DNA of 64,000 bases from Paenibacillus allorhizosphaerae. GTDB taxonomy: Bacteria > Bacillota > Bacilli > Paenibacillales > NBRC-103111. Below are positions 17,087 through 25,555 of this stretch, in pieces. The DNA is taken from NCBI RefSeq assembly GCF_910594985.1, contig NZ_CAJVCE010000014.1:108969-172968 (forward strand), given 5' to 3'. Positions within the stretch are counted from its first letter, which is position 1. Every line of letters begins with the position of its first letter. Below the pieces are notes generated by a model, which was not told where the DNA came from, made no database searches, and saw only the letters and a program-made list of their open reading frames with translations. Both the position numbers and the translations under genes were made by a program.

Positions 17087-17250
17087 CGCCGGACAACGCC
17101 TTCACTATTAGTATCTTAAAGTACAATTTACGAAATCCAAATAACGTTTCGTGTGACAATTGGATAGCAATATGTGTGATTCGAAGATGAGGAAACTACA
17201 AAAAAACTTTAGGGACATGTTCTCGAATGTGTAGATGAAATGGACATCAT
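17087..17250 (+). pseudogene. Decayed second copy of a divergent control region and AraC start
   Basis: This segment aligns with 14570-14730. It shares ACGAAATCCAAATAACGTT (17130-17148) and GGATAGCAATATGTGTG (17162-17178). Downstream, ACATGTTCTCGAATGTGTAGATGAAA corresponds to the AraC coding start region at about 14700-14730, but with an in-frame stop and no continuation. The regulator once divergent from the solute-binding protein gene has been lost, while its control region remains upstream of that gene. Confidence 0.6.
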
Positions 17251-17573
17251 TTCATAAAGGAAAATAAAGAAGCAGAGGATTTTACTGTAGATATGGTTAA
17301 CCACAAGTTTGGTTTTCCAGAGGTCTTTGAAACTATTCAGAGGCATTGCAGGCCGTTAGAATAAACAAGAGATACCAACCCACGAATAGGTCGATGTCTC
17401 TTGTTTACATATGGAGACAAGGGGAGTATGGACATGTACGATCTAACTTACTGCCGAAGCCTATTCGACGAGGACAACCTGAGAGGTTCATGTCCATGCC
17501 GTGCTCACTTCGCTATGCTGCGTTCCGCGCGGTCTGAACCCCCAGGGCTTCGACTCCCCTTTCGTTTCTCCAA
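17251..17573. other. Non-coding stretch with ssrA-flank repeats
   Basis: No gene is seen. A hairpin AACAAGAGA / TCTCTTGTT (near 17366-17404) precedes scar 5. DNA from 17466 matches 11449-11575 next to scar 3 and, more briefly, 10189-10280 next to scar 1. Confidence 0.55.
17412..17433 (-). repeat. Partial ssrA 3'-end copy (scar 5)
   Basis: TGGAGACAAGGGGAGTATGG matches the acceptor stem and start of the T-arm of ssrA with a few changes, directly after a terminator-like hairpin. It is the nearest extra copy to the intact gene, about 200 bp away. Confidence 0.6.
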
Positions 17574-17606
17574 CAAAAAAAGACACCCTCTCAGGTGTCT
17601 TTTTTC
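17574..17606 (-). terminator. ssrA terminator
   Basis: AAAGACACC and GGTGTCTTT form a stem with a six-base CTCTCA loop, flanked by A7 and T6 runs. On the minus strand it follows the tmRNA end by about five bases. Confidence 0.85.
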
Positions 17607-17610
17607 TGTA

Positions 17611-17972
17611 TGGAGACGAGGGGAGTCGAACCCCTGTCCGAAGATAACGCCACACAGGCTTCTACGGGTGTAGTCACGGTTTTGATGTCACCCGAGCGCC
17701 GCGCCGTAACCCGCTGCGCGTTGGGTCAGCCTGGTTGTCTTCTTCAGCTAGCCGCAGGCGGAGACTAGACAGCGTATCCCACTATAGGTTGAGCCCCTAT
17801 CCTGCCACATGGGCGATGGAAGGTAGAAGCGCTCCAGCAGTTTCTTAGGCTGCTAAAAGAGCAGGTTGTTGTTGTTTGCCATTTAATAGGCTTTAGCGTT
17901 GATAAAGCGGACGCGTCCCCACTACCCGCAACCCATGCTCGAACTATCCCCGTCGAATCCAAGAACGTCCCC
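17611..17972 (-). ncRNA. ssrA: Transfer-messenger RNA (tmRNA)
   Basis: A 362-nt RNA. The 5' end GGGGACGTTCTTGGATTCGAC and the 3' end GTTCGACTCCCCTCGTCTCCA form the tRNA-like domain. Terminal CCA is not encoded (TAC follows the discriminator A). The tag frame lies at 17845-17880 and reads GKQQQPALLAA followed by TAA, so the expected tag is AGKQQQPALLAA. The RNA rescues stalled ribosomes with SmpB, whose gene is directly upstream, and the tag would be read by ClpXP-type proteases. The 3' end is the source of the scars to the left. Confidence 0.95.
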
Positions 17973-18207
17973 GCATAGGCGGACCCCCGACAGAGGGTCC
18001 TTAATTGATTCCGTAAAAAGGTTATGGTAAAAAACTTACCTGCTGCATCTACCACGATACGATCCTCGCTAAATCGGTGTCGTGAACAACAGTGGTGTTT
18101 TTTCTTACATGATCTCGATGCCTTATTAGTATAACATACTTTCATTCAAAAAGATGCAGGACTTCATGGAAATCATGAAGCGAACTGCCAGTCGAGGCAG
18201 ATCCTGC

Positions 18208-18690
18208 TTACCGGGCGACTTTTTGCTTCTCGCGCAGCACGCGCTGGATATCCCGTTGGGCATCCCGTTTGGCTGCCGTATCCCGCTTGTCGTACTGCTT
18301 TTTCCCTCTGCCCAAGCCAATAAGCAGCTTTGCAAAGCCATTGCGTATATAAATCTTCAGCGGTACCAAGGTGTAGCCTTCTTGCTTGGCCAAACCGAGC
18401 AGTTTGTGAATCTCGGTTTTCTTCAGAAGAAGCTTGCGCGCTCGCGTCGGATCGCTCGGATTGTACCGGTTGCCCTGTTCGAACGGACTAATATGCATAT
18501 TATGAATGTACGCTTCGCCGTTACGAATCAGCGCGAACGCATCGCCTATATTGGCTCGACCGTTACGCAGAGACTTGATCTCCGTGCCGGTCAGCACAAG
18601 TCCGCATTCATACGTATCCTCGATAAAATAATCATGGGACGCTTTTTTATTTTGCGCCAATAGTTTGCCGTCACTCTTCTTTGTGCTCAT
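18208..18690 (-). CDS. smpB: SsrA-binding protein SmpB
   Basis: A 160-residue protein of normal length, with the oligonucleotide-binding barrel (TGTEIKSLRNGRANIGDAF) and the C-terminal basic tail KRDTAAKRDAQRDIQRVL that becomes helical in the ribosomal mRNA channel. It brings tmRNA to stalled ribosomes. It lies between rnr and ssrA, the standard Bacillales order rnr-smpB-ssrA; RNase R also takes part in tmRNA-linked mRNA decay. Confidence 0.97.
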   Translation of the reverse strand: MSTKKSDGKLLAQNKKASHDYFIEDTYECGLVLTGTEIKSLRNGRANIGDAFALIRNGEAYIHNMHISPFEQGNRYNPSDPTRARKLLLKKTEIHKLLGLAKQEGYTLVPLKIYIRNGFAKLLIGLGRGKKQYDKRDTAAKRDAQRDIQRVLREKQKVAR

Positions 18691-18734
18691 CTTCCGCGGA
18701 ACGCCTCCTTCCGGGCAGCATTATCCCACAATAA

Positions 18735-18766
18735 GGGATGGAGTCCATTGTACCAAACTCCATCCC
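18735..18766 (-). terminator. Strong hairpin between rnr and smpB
   Basis: GGGATGGAGT (18735-18744) and ACTCCATCCC (18757-18766) form a perfect 10-bp stem. On the minus strand only TTATTG follows, so termination would be incomplete; it may instead protect or separate the two messages. Confidence 0.5.
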
Positions 18767-18822
18767 CTGAAATCAAGAGCGTCCGCGCCGTATCAATCAA
18801 TAAAACACACGAAGCCGAGAGC

Positions 18823-21294
18823 TTACCGCTTCACGATCTTTTTACGCTTCTTCTTCGGCCGTGCACCGCCGCCGAAGCTAATGCCGGTTCCACCGACCTC
18901 GCCGGTGGGCCGAGCCGCCTCCATGGCGCGCGACTTGGCTGCGCCCGGTCCTTTGCCGCGGGCGGCGCTACTACCGGCAGCACTACCGCCGACAGCGCGG
19001 CCTTTCCCAGCACGTTCGCCACGGCCGGGGCGACTGCCTGCGGCGGCTGGGCGCCTGGCGGCGGCCCCGCCTTCGCGGGGACCCCGACCGCCAGGCCGAG
19101 CCGCTTGCTTGTTCTTCCGCACGGCGTTCAGCGCGTCGACCAAGCTGACCTTTTGCTGGCGCGGCTTCATGTCCACCATCTCAAAATCGATGGTGCGTTC
19201 ATCCATATTTACGCGCGCGACCCGTACCTTGACCTCATCGCCTAGACGGTATATACGTGAGGTGCGTTCGCCGATCAGAGCGTGCTGCGCTTCGTGGAAG
19301 TGATAATAATCGTCCGTCAAGTCGGACAGCCTGATCAGCCCTTCCACCGTGTTATCCAGCTCTACGAAGACGCCGAAGCTCGTCACGCTGCTGATGATGC
19401 CGTCGAACTCCTCTCCGACTTTGTCGAGCATGAATTCGGCTTTTTTCAGCGCCTCTGTCTCCCGTTCCGCATCCACCGCTACGCGCTCCCGGTCCGATGA
19501 CTGCTTGGCGATGTCGTCCATCCGCGAAGCCAAATATTCATGCCTCGCCTCGCTTAACACGCCGCTTTCGAGTACTTCGCGGATGACGCGGTGGATGATC
19601 AGGTCAGGGTACCGTCGAATCGGCGACGTAAAATGCGAGTAGTATTCGGCCGCGAGCCCATAATGACCCAGGCTCTGCGAATCGTACATCGCTTTTTTCA
19701 TCGAACGCAGCATCACGGTGCTGATGACGGTCTCCTCTTTTTTACCGCGAATTTCCTCCAGAAGCGTCTGCAGTGCCCGCGGGTGTACAGTATTGCCCTT
19801 TCCTCGCACCACATAACCGAAGTTCGTAATAAACTCCATGAAGTGCTGCAGCTTTTCGGCATCCGGATCCTCGTGCACCCGATAGAGAAACGGCACTTTA
19901 AGCCAATAAAAATGTTCGGCAACCGTCTCGTTGGCCGCGAGCATAAACTCTTCGATAATTATCTCGGCGATCGTCCGGTCCCGCTTCACAATGTCGGTCG
20001 GCTTCCCGTCTTCGTCGACCAATATTTTTGACTCGATAAAATCAAAATCGATCGCCCCGCGGTTCATCCGCTTGCTGCGCAGTTTCATGGCGAGCTCTTC
20101 CATCAGGCGGAAGTCGTCCAACAAATAAGCGTACTTTTCCACGATATCCGGCTCCGCCTCGCCGGCTAACAGCAGACGCACATTTTTATACGTCATCCGT
20201 TCACTTGTCTTGATGACGGATGTAAAAATATCGTGCCGCACCACGTTCATTTGCGGGTCGAATTCCATCTCGCAGGACATTGTCAGCCGGTCCACTTGCG
20301 GATTTAGCGAGCATATGCCGTTGGACAGCCTGTGCGGCAGCATCGGTATGACCCGATCGACCAAATAAACGCTGCAGCCGCGATTATACGCTTCCTGATC
20401 CAATGCGGAGCTTTCGCGCACGTAATAGCTGACGTCGGCGATATGAACCCCTAGCACATAATTCCCGTTAGGCAGCCGTTCTACGTTGACCGCATCATCC
20501 AAGTCTTTGGCATCCTCACCGTCAATCGTGACGATCCGTTTGCCGCGCAAGTCCCGCCGCCCTTTCAATTCCTCCGGGCTGATCTTGTCCGGTGCTGCCG
20601 TCGCTTCATCCATTACCTCGTCGGGAAACGCCTCGGGCAGCCCATGCTTGCGGATAATCGACAGAATATCGACGCCCGGGTCATTTTTGTGCCCCAATAT
20701 TTCAATGACTTCCCCTTGAGCCGCAGCTCTTCCTTCGGGATAGGAAACGATTTTAACGACGACTTTATGTCCGTCCATCGCTCCATTGAATGCATCCTTC
20801 GGGATAAAAATATCGCGCACAACCCGCTTATCATCAGGAATGACGAATGCATACTCGTCATGGGCTTGGAATAATCCCACGATCTCGGTATTCCCCCGGC
20901 TAACGACGCGAACGACTTCCCCTTCCATCCGCCCGCCGCCTGTACTCTTGGAATTGATACGAACGAGGATAATATCTCCATTCATGGCCGTTGCCATATC
21001 GTTGGCATGAATATATACATCAGGGTGATCCCGGTCCTCGGGTATGAGGAACCCGAACCCTTTGGCATGCGCCTGCAGCTTGCCCCGGATCAAATTCATC
21101 CGCTCCGGAACGCCGTATCGTTCATTGCGCGTGCGCAAAACGAGCCCCTCGTTTTCCAACTCATTGAGCAGCTTCAAAAATACCTTAAACTCCTGGGCAT
21201 CGGAAATACCGAACTGTTTCTCCAGTTCCTGGTACGTCATCGGCTTGTATGCCGTCTCTTTCATAAAATCAATTAACTCTTCACGTGTGATCAT
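18823..21294 (-). CDS. rnr: Ribonuclease R
   Basis: An 823-residue RNase II/RNB exoribonuclease. The order is an N-terminal HTH and cold-shock domains, then the RNB domain (about 255-585) with the catalytic aspartate motif DGEDAKDLDDAV, and an S1 domain (about 640-720, FDGIISSVTSFGVFVE). The last 100 residues are low-complexity Gly/Ala/Arg/Pro ending KKKRKKIVKR, a longer basic tail than usual. I took the ATG at 21294, with AGGTGAG five bases before it. It degrades structured RNA 3' to 5' and is the first gene before smpB. Confidence 0.96.
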   Translation of the reverse strand: MITREELIDFMKETAYKPMTYQELEKQFGISDAQEFKVFLKLLNELENEGLVLRTRNERYGVPERMNLIRGKLQAHAKGFGFLIPEDRDHPDVYIHANDMATAMNGDIILVRINSKSTGGGRMEGEVVRVVSRGNTEIVGLFQAHDEYAFVIPDDKRVVRDIFIPKDAFNGAMDGHKVVVKIVSYPEGRAAAQGEVIEILGHKNDPGVDILSIIRKHGLPEAFPDEVMDEATAAPDKISPEELKGRRDLRGKRIVTIDGEDAKDLDDAVNVERLPNGNYVLGVHIADVSYYVRESSALDQEAYNRGCSVYLVDRVIPMLPHRLSNGICSLNPQVDRLTMSCEMEFDPQMNVVRHDIFTSVIKTSERMTYKNVRLLLAGEAEPDIVEKYAYLLDDFRLMEELAMKLRSKRMNRGAIDFDFIESKILVDEDGKPTDIVKRDRTIAEIIIEEFMLAANETVAEHFYWLKVPFLYRVHEDPDAEKLQHFMEFITNFGYVVRGKGNTVHPRALQTLLEEIRGKKEETVISTVMLRSMKKAMYDSQSLGHYGLAAEYYSHFTSPIRRYPDLIIHRVIREVLESGVLSEARHEYLASRMDDIAKQSSDRERVAVDAERETEALKKAEFMLDKVGEEFDGIISSVTSFGVFVELDNTVEGLIRLSDLTDDYYHFHEAQHALIGERTSRIYRLGDEVKVRVARVNMDERTIDFEMVDMKPRQQKVSLVDALNAVRKNKQAARPGGRGPREGGAAARRPAAAGSRPGRGERAGKGRAVGGSAAGSSAARGKGPGAAKSRAMEAARPTGEVGGTGISFGGGARPKKKRKKIVKR

Positions 21295-21966
21295 CAATGC
21301 TCACCTGCCTCTTCTTCTATAACGTATGGCGATTATCGCTGCCGCGGTCTAGTCCCCTGTCCCCATCCCAACCTTCAATTATAGTGGCGAAAAAGACACT
21401 GTTTTATCATTGTACCCGTTTTCGCCGATTTTGAATAACGACCCGCGAAAATCAGCCGTTAAATTTTTAAAAAAATAGAGCAATATTCCTGTTTCGTCAC
21501 TGAAAATAGGAATCGCCCCCTTATTTTCCTTTTAAAAAAATAATTCTGCATTGAGGCATCCAATTGCTTTCTCACGCGTTCACCATGCAAGCAGAAGATT
21601 TTACAAGCAAGCGCATTCTTCGCCTTTATGAAAGCTAACAAACTAACAATAGCATTTGTCAGCGGTGTTAGCCCAAGTGGGTAATGTCCTTGTACTATTA
21701 AAAAAAGCTTCTGATCGAAGCTCTTTGTAAAGATACATTCGCGATTTAATGAAGTTTTAGTTCATCTCGTATTATCGTTCTTCTCAGATTGCATGCATTG
21801 TAAAATAGCTTCCCTGAAGTAAAGATAGAAACATGGGACCCCTGTTTTCTAAGCCATGCCGGGTCAGACGGCCAACCGGAATCATCTATTCTCTGTAACA
21901 TGCAGCCTATGGACTACCGCGATTCATGTAACCGCGCACAAATGAACATAAACATTTATGTAACAT
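21295..21966. other. Long intergenic region upstream of rnr
   Basis: About 670 bases without a convincing gene. A 60-codon minus-strand frame (21459-21641) lacks family resemblance. One copy of a dispersed palindromic repeat lies at 21701-21758. The part next to 21295 should carry the rnr promoter, but no clear -35/-10 pair was settled. Confidence 0.5.
21701..21758. repeat. Dispersed palindromic repeat, copy A
   Basis: The core GCTTCTGATCGAAGC (21707-21721) is an imperfect palindrome followed by AAGATAC and a GAAG-TTTT end. Related copies are at 42248-42300 and 50517-50575. All are intergenic. Confidence 0.6.
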
Positions 21967-22001
21967 TAAAAAACAGCAGGAGTACCGTTCCCCTGCTGTC
22001 T
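21967..22001 (-). terminator. secG terminator
   Basis: CAGCAGG and CCTGCTG pair around a short loop; on the minus strand the hairpin is followed by TTTTTTAA. It lies just after the secG stop. Confidence 0.85.
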
Positions 22002-22013
22002 TCCTTATATGTT

Positions 22014-22253
22014 TTAAACTGACTTCACAAAGTAAGCTACAACGAGAGACAAAACAAAGAATACTACAGCCAGCCCCATCGTCAGACGAGACAGGAACAA
22101 TTCCAGCCCTCGTGCCTTCTGCTTTCCGAACAGATGCTCCGCACCCCCGGAGATGGCACCGGATAAACCCGCGCTCTTACCTGGCTGCAGCAACACAGCT
22201 GCAATCAAACCAAGCGAAGCGATGACCAATATGATCTTCAGTGCGATTTCCAT
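22014..22253 (-). CDS. secG: Preprotein translocase subunit SecG
   Basis: A 79-residue protein with two membrane helices (residues 2-21 and 54-76) separated by the conserved LQPGKSAGLSGAISGGAEHLFGKQKARG loop. It forms SecYEG with SecY and SecE. I chose the ATG at 22253, preceded by GGGAGGTGG; a longer frame to 22337 has no such site. secG beside rnr-smpB-ssrA is typical of Bacillales. Confidence 0.95.
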   Translation of the reverse strand: MEIALKIILVIASLGLIAAVLLQPGKSAGLSGAISGGAEHLFGKQKARGLELFLSRLTMGLAVVFFVLSLVVAYFVKSV

Positions 22254-22373
22254 ATTTCCACCTCCCGCAAGCTTGAAACAATCTTGTCCGAAAATAGACA
22301 GTATGAGTATTATAGCATAAAAAGAATGGGCTGACAAATCATAACTTGATTTATCAGCCCTTACGATTATCGT

Positions 22374-23135
22374 TTATGCAATGCCGATGGACTTCAAATA
22401 TTCGATGCTCATCCGAACCGATTCCAGCGCCGGTCTTTGACAGCGATCCTGCTCTACGATGTAGTATTCGACGCCCGCTTCTTCCGCGATTGCAAAAATC
22501 GGCTTGTAGTCGATGATGCCGTAACCAACTTCAGCAAACGTCCCATCCGCATCGTCCGCCATGTCCTTGACATGAATGAGCGGTGCCCTGCCTTTGTAGG
22601 AGAGCAAGTAGGTTCTCGGGTCGTAGCCGCCTTTTTTAACCCAATATAGATCGAGTTCCGCCTTCATCAGATCGCTGCTGACCGACTGGTACATACGGTC
22701 GAGAATCGGTTGTCCGGAAGCGGCCGGCTGAAATTCAAAAGCATGATTGTGATAAGCGAACTGCAGTCCGCTGCGTGTCACTTCCTCACCGATACGCGCG
22801 AATTGCTCCATTAACCGGTGAAAGCTGTCCTCGTCTTTCAGCAGCTTCTCATCGAGCCACGGACAAATAATGTACTTGGCACCGATCTCCAAACTGTATT
22901 CGATCTGCTGCTGAAGTTCGTTTTCAAGCAGCTGGAGCCCGACATGACTCGAGGGTGCGGCGAGTCCCAGATCCCCCAGTACCTTCTTCATCTCACTGGC
23001 CGGAATACCCCCATAACCCGCAAATTCCACGGCTCGATACCCTAGATCCGCTACTTTGCGCAGCGTACCGATAAAATCATTCTTCGTTTCTTCCCGAAGC
23101 GTATAAAGCTGCAACCCTACCGGAATGTTCGCCAT
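22374..23135 (-). CDS. Sugar phosphate isomerase/epimerase (AP endonuclease 2 fold)
   Basis: A 253-residue TIM-barrel protein of the xylose-isomerase-like family. It starts VGLQLYTLREE, has the metal-ligand segments FAYHNHAFEF near residue 135 and ELDLYWVKKGG near 165, and LIHVKDM near 190. Family members isomerise or epimerise sugars and inosose derivatives; the substrate is not evident. A good CTAAGGAG site precedes the ATG. There are no metabolic neighbours, so the pathway is unclear. Confidence 0.85.
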   Translation of the reverse strand: MANIPVGLQLYTLREETKNDFIGTLRKVADLGYRAVEFAGYGGIPASEMKKVLGDLGLAAPSSHVGLQLLENELQQQIEYSLEIGAKYIICPWLDEKLLKDEDSFHRLMEQFARIGEEVTRSGLQFAYHNHAFEFQPAASGQPILDRMYQSVSSDLMKAELDLYWVKKGGYDPRTYLLSYKGRAPLIHVKDMADDADGTFAEVGYGIIDYKPIFAIAEEAGVEYYIVEQDRCQRPALESVRMSIEYLKSIGIA

Positions 23136-23154
23136 ATTGTTATCTCCTTAGGGT

Positions 23155-23262
23155 ATTGCGTCAGCAATACCAGCATCGTAAGCATAAGCCCGCGCATTGC
23201 GTCAGCAATGCCAGCATCGTAAGCATTAGCTTTGTCGTACTTCAGCAATGCCACATCGTACG
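23155..23262. repeat. Short tandem repeat, 41-bp period
   Basis: The unit, containing ATTGCGTCAGCAAT and CAGCATCGTAAGCAT, occurs at 23155-23189 and 23196-23230, with a shortened third copy at 23241-23262. Each unit contains small hairpins (ATTGC-GTCA-GCAAT). It lies between the M50 protease stop and the isomerase start. Confidence 0.75.
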
Positions 23263-23266
23263 TACA

Positions 23267-23965
23267 CTATTCTTCATATTGCGGCTGATATCGTTGAGAT
23301 CGATTGGATGGCTTCTTTCCACCCACAAAGTGGCCGATCGCCCGGATCGCACACCACAATGAAAAGAGTGTGAAGATCAAAGCCCACCCGATCGCCGGAA
23401 TCGGCGTCACGAGGCTGAGATTCGTCGCATCCCCGGCTTTGGCCGGATCGTCCCATGCATACAAGATCAGTGAGAACGGCCCGAAGACGGACTCCTCGAG
23501 CGTTAAAAACGCAAGTAGCAAGTAGTAGATGTCCATCAGCCACTTCGGCATAAACGCGAGCATCAGCACGTTGAGAATGACGAAACCAAGAAGCCACATG
23601 ACGCCGAATTCGTTGCGTACAAAAAAAACGAGCGCTAATATGGCGATCACCGTAATGACCTGCAAGCCAAGCCTTTGCCTGCCGCGAGACCGCTGCTTAA
23701 ACAGGAAAAGAGCAAACAAAGAAGCGGTCGTATACCCCGCCAGCGCAATCGGAATGAGACTCCATCGAGACGTCACCTGCGAGTAGGTTACCCCACTGTG
23801 ATTGGCGAACAGCTCGATCTTCATCACATTGCCGGACAGCAGCAAGGTTACCACCGCATGGCCAAACTCATGAATCGTCGTGTCGAGATTGCGAAAAAAA
23901 TCGCTGAAGGGAATCAAATGGGTTAAAAAAGCCGATACCACGAGAAACAGTATTGTCTTTATCAT
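23267..23965 (-). CDS. M50-family membrane metallopeptidase
   Basis: A 232-residue polytopic membrane protein with the zinc-protease motif HEFGH near residue 32 and six or so hydrophobic segments. It resembles the M50B group found in Firmicutes rather than SpoIVFB or RseP, since no PDZ domain is seen. I use the ATG at 23965 (MIKTILF) because GGAGGGGATC precedes it; a TTG-type start further upstream has no comparable site. Substrate unknown; it may cleave within the membrane. Confidence 0.75.
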   Translation of the reverse strand: MIKTILFLVVSAFLTHLIPFSDFFRNLDTTIHEFGHAVVTLLLSGNVMKIELFANHSGVTYSQVTSRWSLIPIALAGYTTASLFALFLFKQRSRGRQRLGLQVITVIAILALVFFVRNEFGVMWLLGFVILNVLMLAFMPKWLMDIYYLLLAFLTLEESVFGPFSLILYAWDDPAKAGDATNLSLVTPIPAIGWALIFTLFSLWCAIRAIGHFVGGKKPSNRSQRYQPQYEE

Positions 23966-24047
23966 ATGATCCCCTCCGGGAGGAGTCAGGTTTTTTAAGC
24001 GATTCAATAATTGCGGGCGTCTTCCGGGTCACTGCTATCTGCCTCCG

Positions 24048-24111
24048 GCCGCTCTTGAAATTGGATTGTATTGAACTTATTTAAAGGTAACGATCCAATT
24101 TCAAAGGCGGC
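24048..24111. other. Large perfect inverted repeat between eno and the M50 gene
   Basis: TTGAAATTGGAT (24055-24066) and ATCCAATTTCAA (24093-24104) are a perfect 12-bp inverted repeat around a 26-base AT-rich loop. GCCGC and GCGGC extend it beyond a two-base mismatch. No T-run follows on either strand. It may stabilise the 3' end of the glycolytic transcript or act as an operator for the M50 gene. Confidence 0.6.
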
Positions 24112-24214
24112 ACGTAAACTCTACGACAGATACAGTGCCCTCCAATTAACGTTTATTGAAAGCTATAAAACCTGACAAAATATTATTTATAAAAACCGTA
24201 CTTACATTGTAAAC

Positions 24215-25507
24215 CTATTTGAAGTTTTTCAAGTTGTAAAATGCCGTTTTGCCGCCGTATTGCGCAACGCCGGCCAATTGATCTTCGATGCGGAGCAATT
24301 GGTTGTACTTCGCTACGCGGTCCGTACGGGACGGAGCGCCAGTTTTGATTTGTCCGGCATTCGTCGCTACTGCGATATCGGCAATGGAGCTGTCTTCGCT
24401 TTCGCCGGAACGGTGGGAGATGACTGCCGTGTATCCTGCGCGCTTCGCCATTTCGATCGCGTCGAACGTTTCGGTCAATGTACCGATTTGGTTTACTTTG
24501 ACGAGGATGGAGTTGCCGATGCCGCCCTCGATCCCTTGAGACAAGCGGGTCGTGTTCGTTACGAACAAGTCGTCGCCTACGAGCTGCACTTTACCGCCGA
24601 GCTTATCGGTAAGCAGCTTCCAGCCTTCCCAATCGTCTTCGGAGCAACCGTCTTCGATCGTAATAATTGGGTATTTCTCCACCCAGGAAGCGAGGAAGTC
24701 AACGAATTCAGCGGATGTGAACGATTTGCCTTCGCCTTCGAGATGATATTTGCCGTCTTTGTAAAATTCTGTGGAAGCTACGTCCATGCCGAGGAATATG
24801 TCTACGCCCGGCTTATAGCCTGCACGCTCGATTGCCGTAATGATCGTTTGGATCGCTTCTTCGTTGGAGCCCAGGTTCGGTGCGAAACCGCCTTCGTCGC
24901 CTACAGCGGTGTTCAAGCCTTTTTCCTTCAGTACGGCTTTGAGGCTGTGGAAAATTTCCGTGCCTGTACGAAGTGCTTCTTTGAACGTTGGAGCGCCTAC
25001 CGGCAATACCATGAACTCTTGCACGTCTACGTTGTTGTCCGCATGCGCGCCGCCGTTAATGATGTTCATCATCGGAACCGGAAGCGTTTTGGAGTTGAAG
25101 CCGCCAAGGTACACATAAAGCGGAACGTCCAGCGCTTCAGCCGCTGCGCGTGCAACCGCCATGGAAACGGCCAAAATCGCGTTAGCGCCCAGTTTGGCTT
25201 TGTTCGGCGTGCCGTCGAGCTCGATCATGCGCTTGTCGATGCCGACTTGATCCAGCGCGTTCATGCCGATAATTTCCGGAGAGATGATGTCATTCACGTT
25301 CTCAACGGCTTTCAGTACGCCTTTGCCCAAGTAACGGGATTTGTCGCCGTCACGAAGCTCAACCGCCTCGTAAGCGCCGGTGGAAGCGCCGGAAGGAACG
25401 ATAGCGCGGCCGCGTGCGCCGGATTCCAAATAAACTTCTACTTCTACCGTCGGATTTCCGCGGGAGTCGAGTACTTCGCGAGCGTAAACGTTAGAGATTA
25501 CAGTCAT
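24215..25507 (-). CDS. eno: Enolase
   Basis: 430 residues, normal length. It contains SHRSGESEDSSIADIAVATNAGQIKTGAPSR near the C terminus and GDDLFVTN with metal-ligand Asp residues. It converts 2-phosphoglycerate to phosphoenolpyruvate. The ATG at 25507 follows AAGGAGTG. It is the last gene of cggR-gapA-pgk-tpiA-gpmI-eno, 48 bases after gpmI. Confidence 0.98.
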   Translation of the reverse strand: MTVISNVYAREVLDSRGNPTVEVEVYLESGARGRAIVPSGASTGAYEAVELRDGDKSRYLGKGVLKAVENVNDIISPEIIGMNALDQVGIDKRMIELDGTPNKAKLGANAILAVSMAVARAAAEALDVPLYVYLGGFNSKTLPVPMMNIINGGAHADNNVDVQEFMVLPVGAPTFKEALRTGTEIFHSLKAVLKEKGLNTAVGDEGGFAPNLGSNEEAIQTIITAIERAGYKPGVDIFLGMDVASTEFYKDGKYHLEGEGKSFTSAEFVDFLASWVEKYPIITIEDGCSEDDWEGWKLLTDKLGGKVQLVGDDLFVTNTTRLSQGIEGGIGNSILVKVNQIGTLTETFDAIEMAKRAGYTAVISHRSGESEDSSIADIAVATNAGQIKTGAPSRTDRVAKYNQLLRIEDQLAGVAQYGGKTAFYNLKNFK

Positions 25508-25555
25508 TGTCAGATACACTCCTTATTTGTTTTTTATCGAGTTCTGGTATGTGAA

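Noticed and set aside
21459..21641. 60-codon minus-strand frame upstream of rnr
   Set aside because: No ribosome binding site of quality, no family features and biased composition; treated as intergenic.
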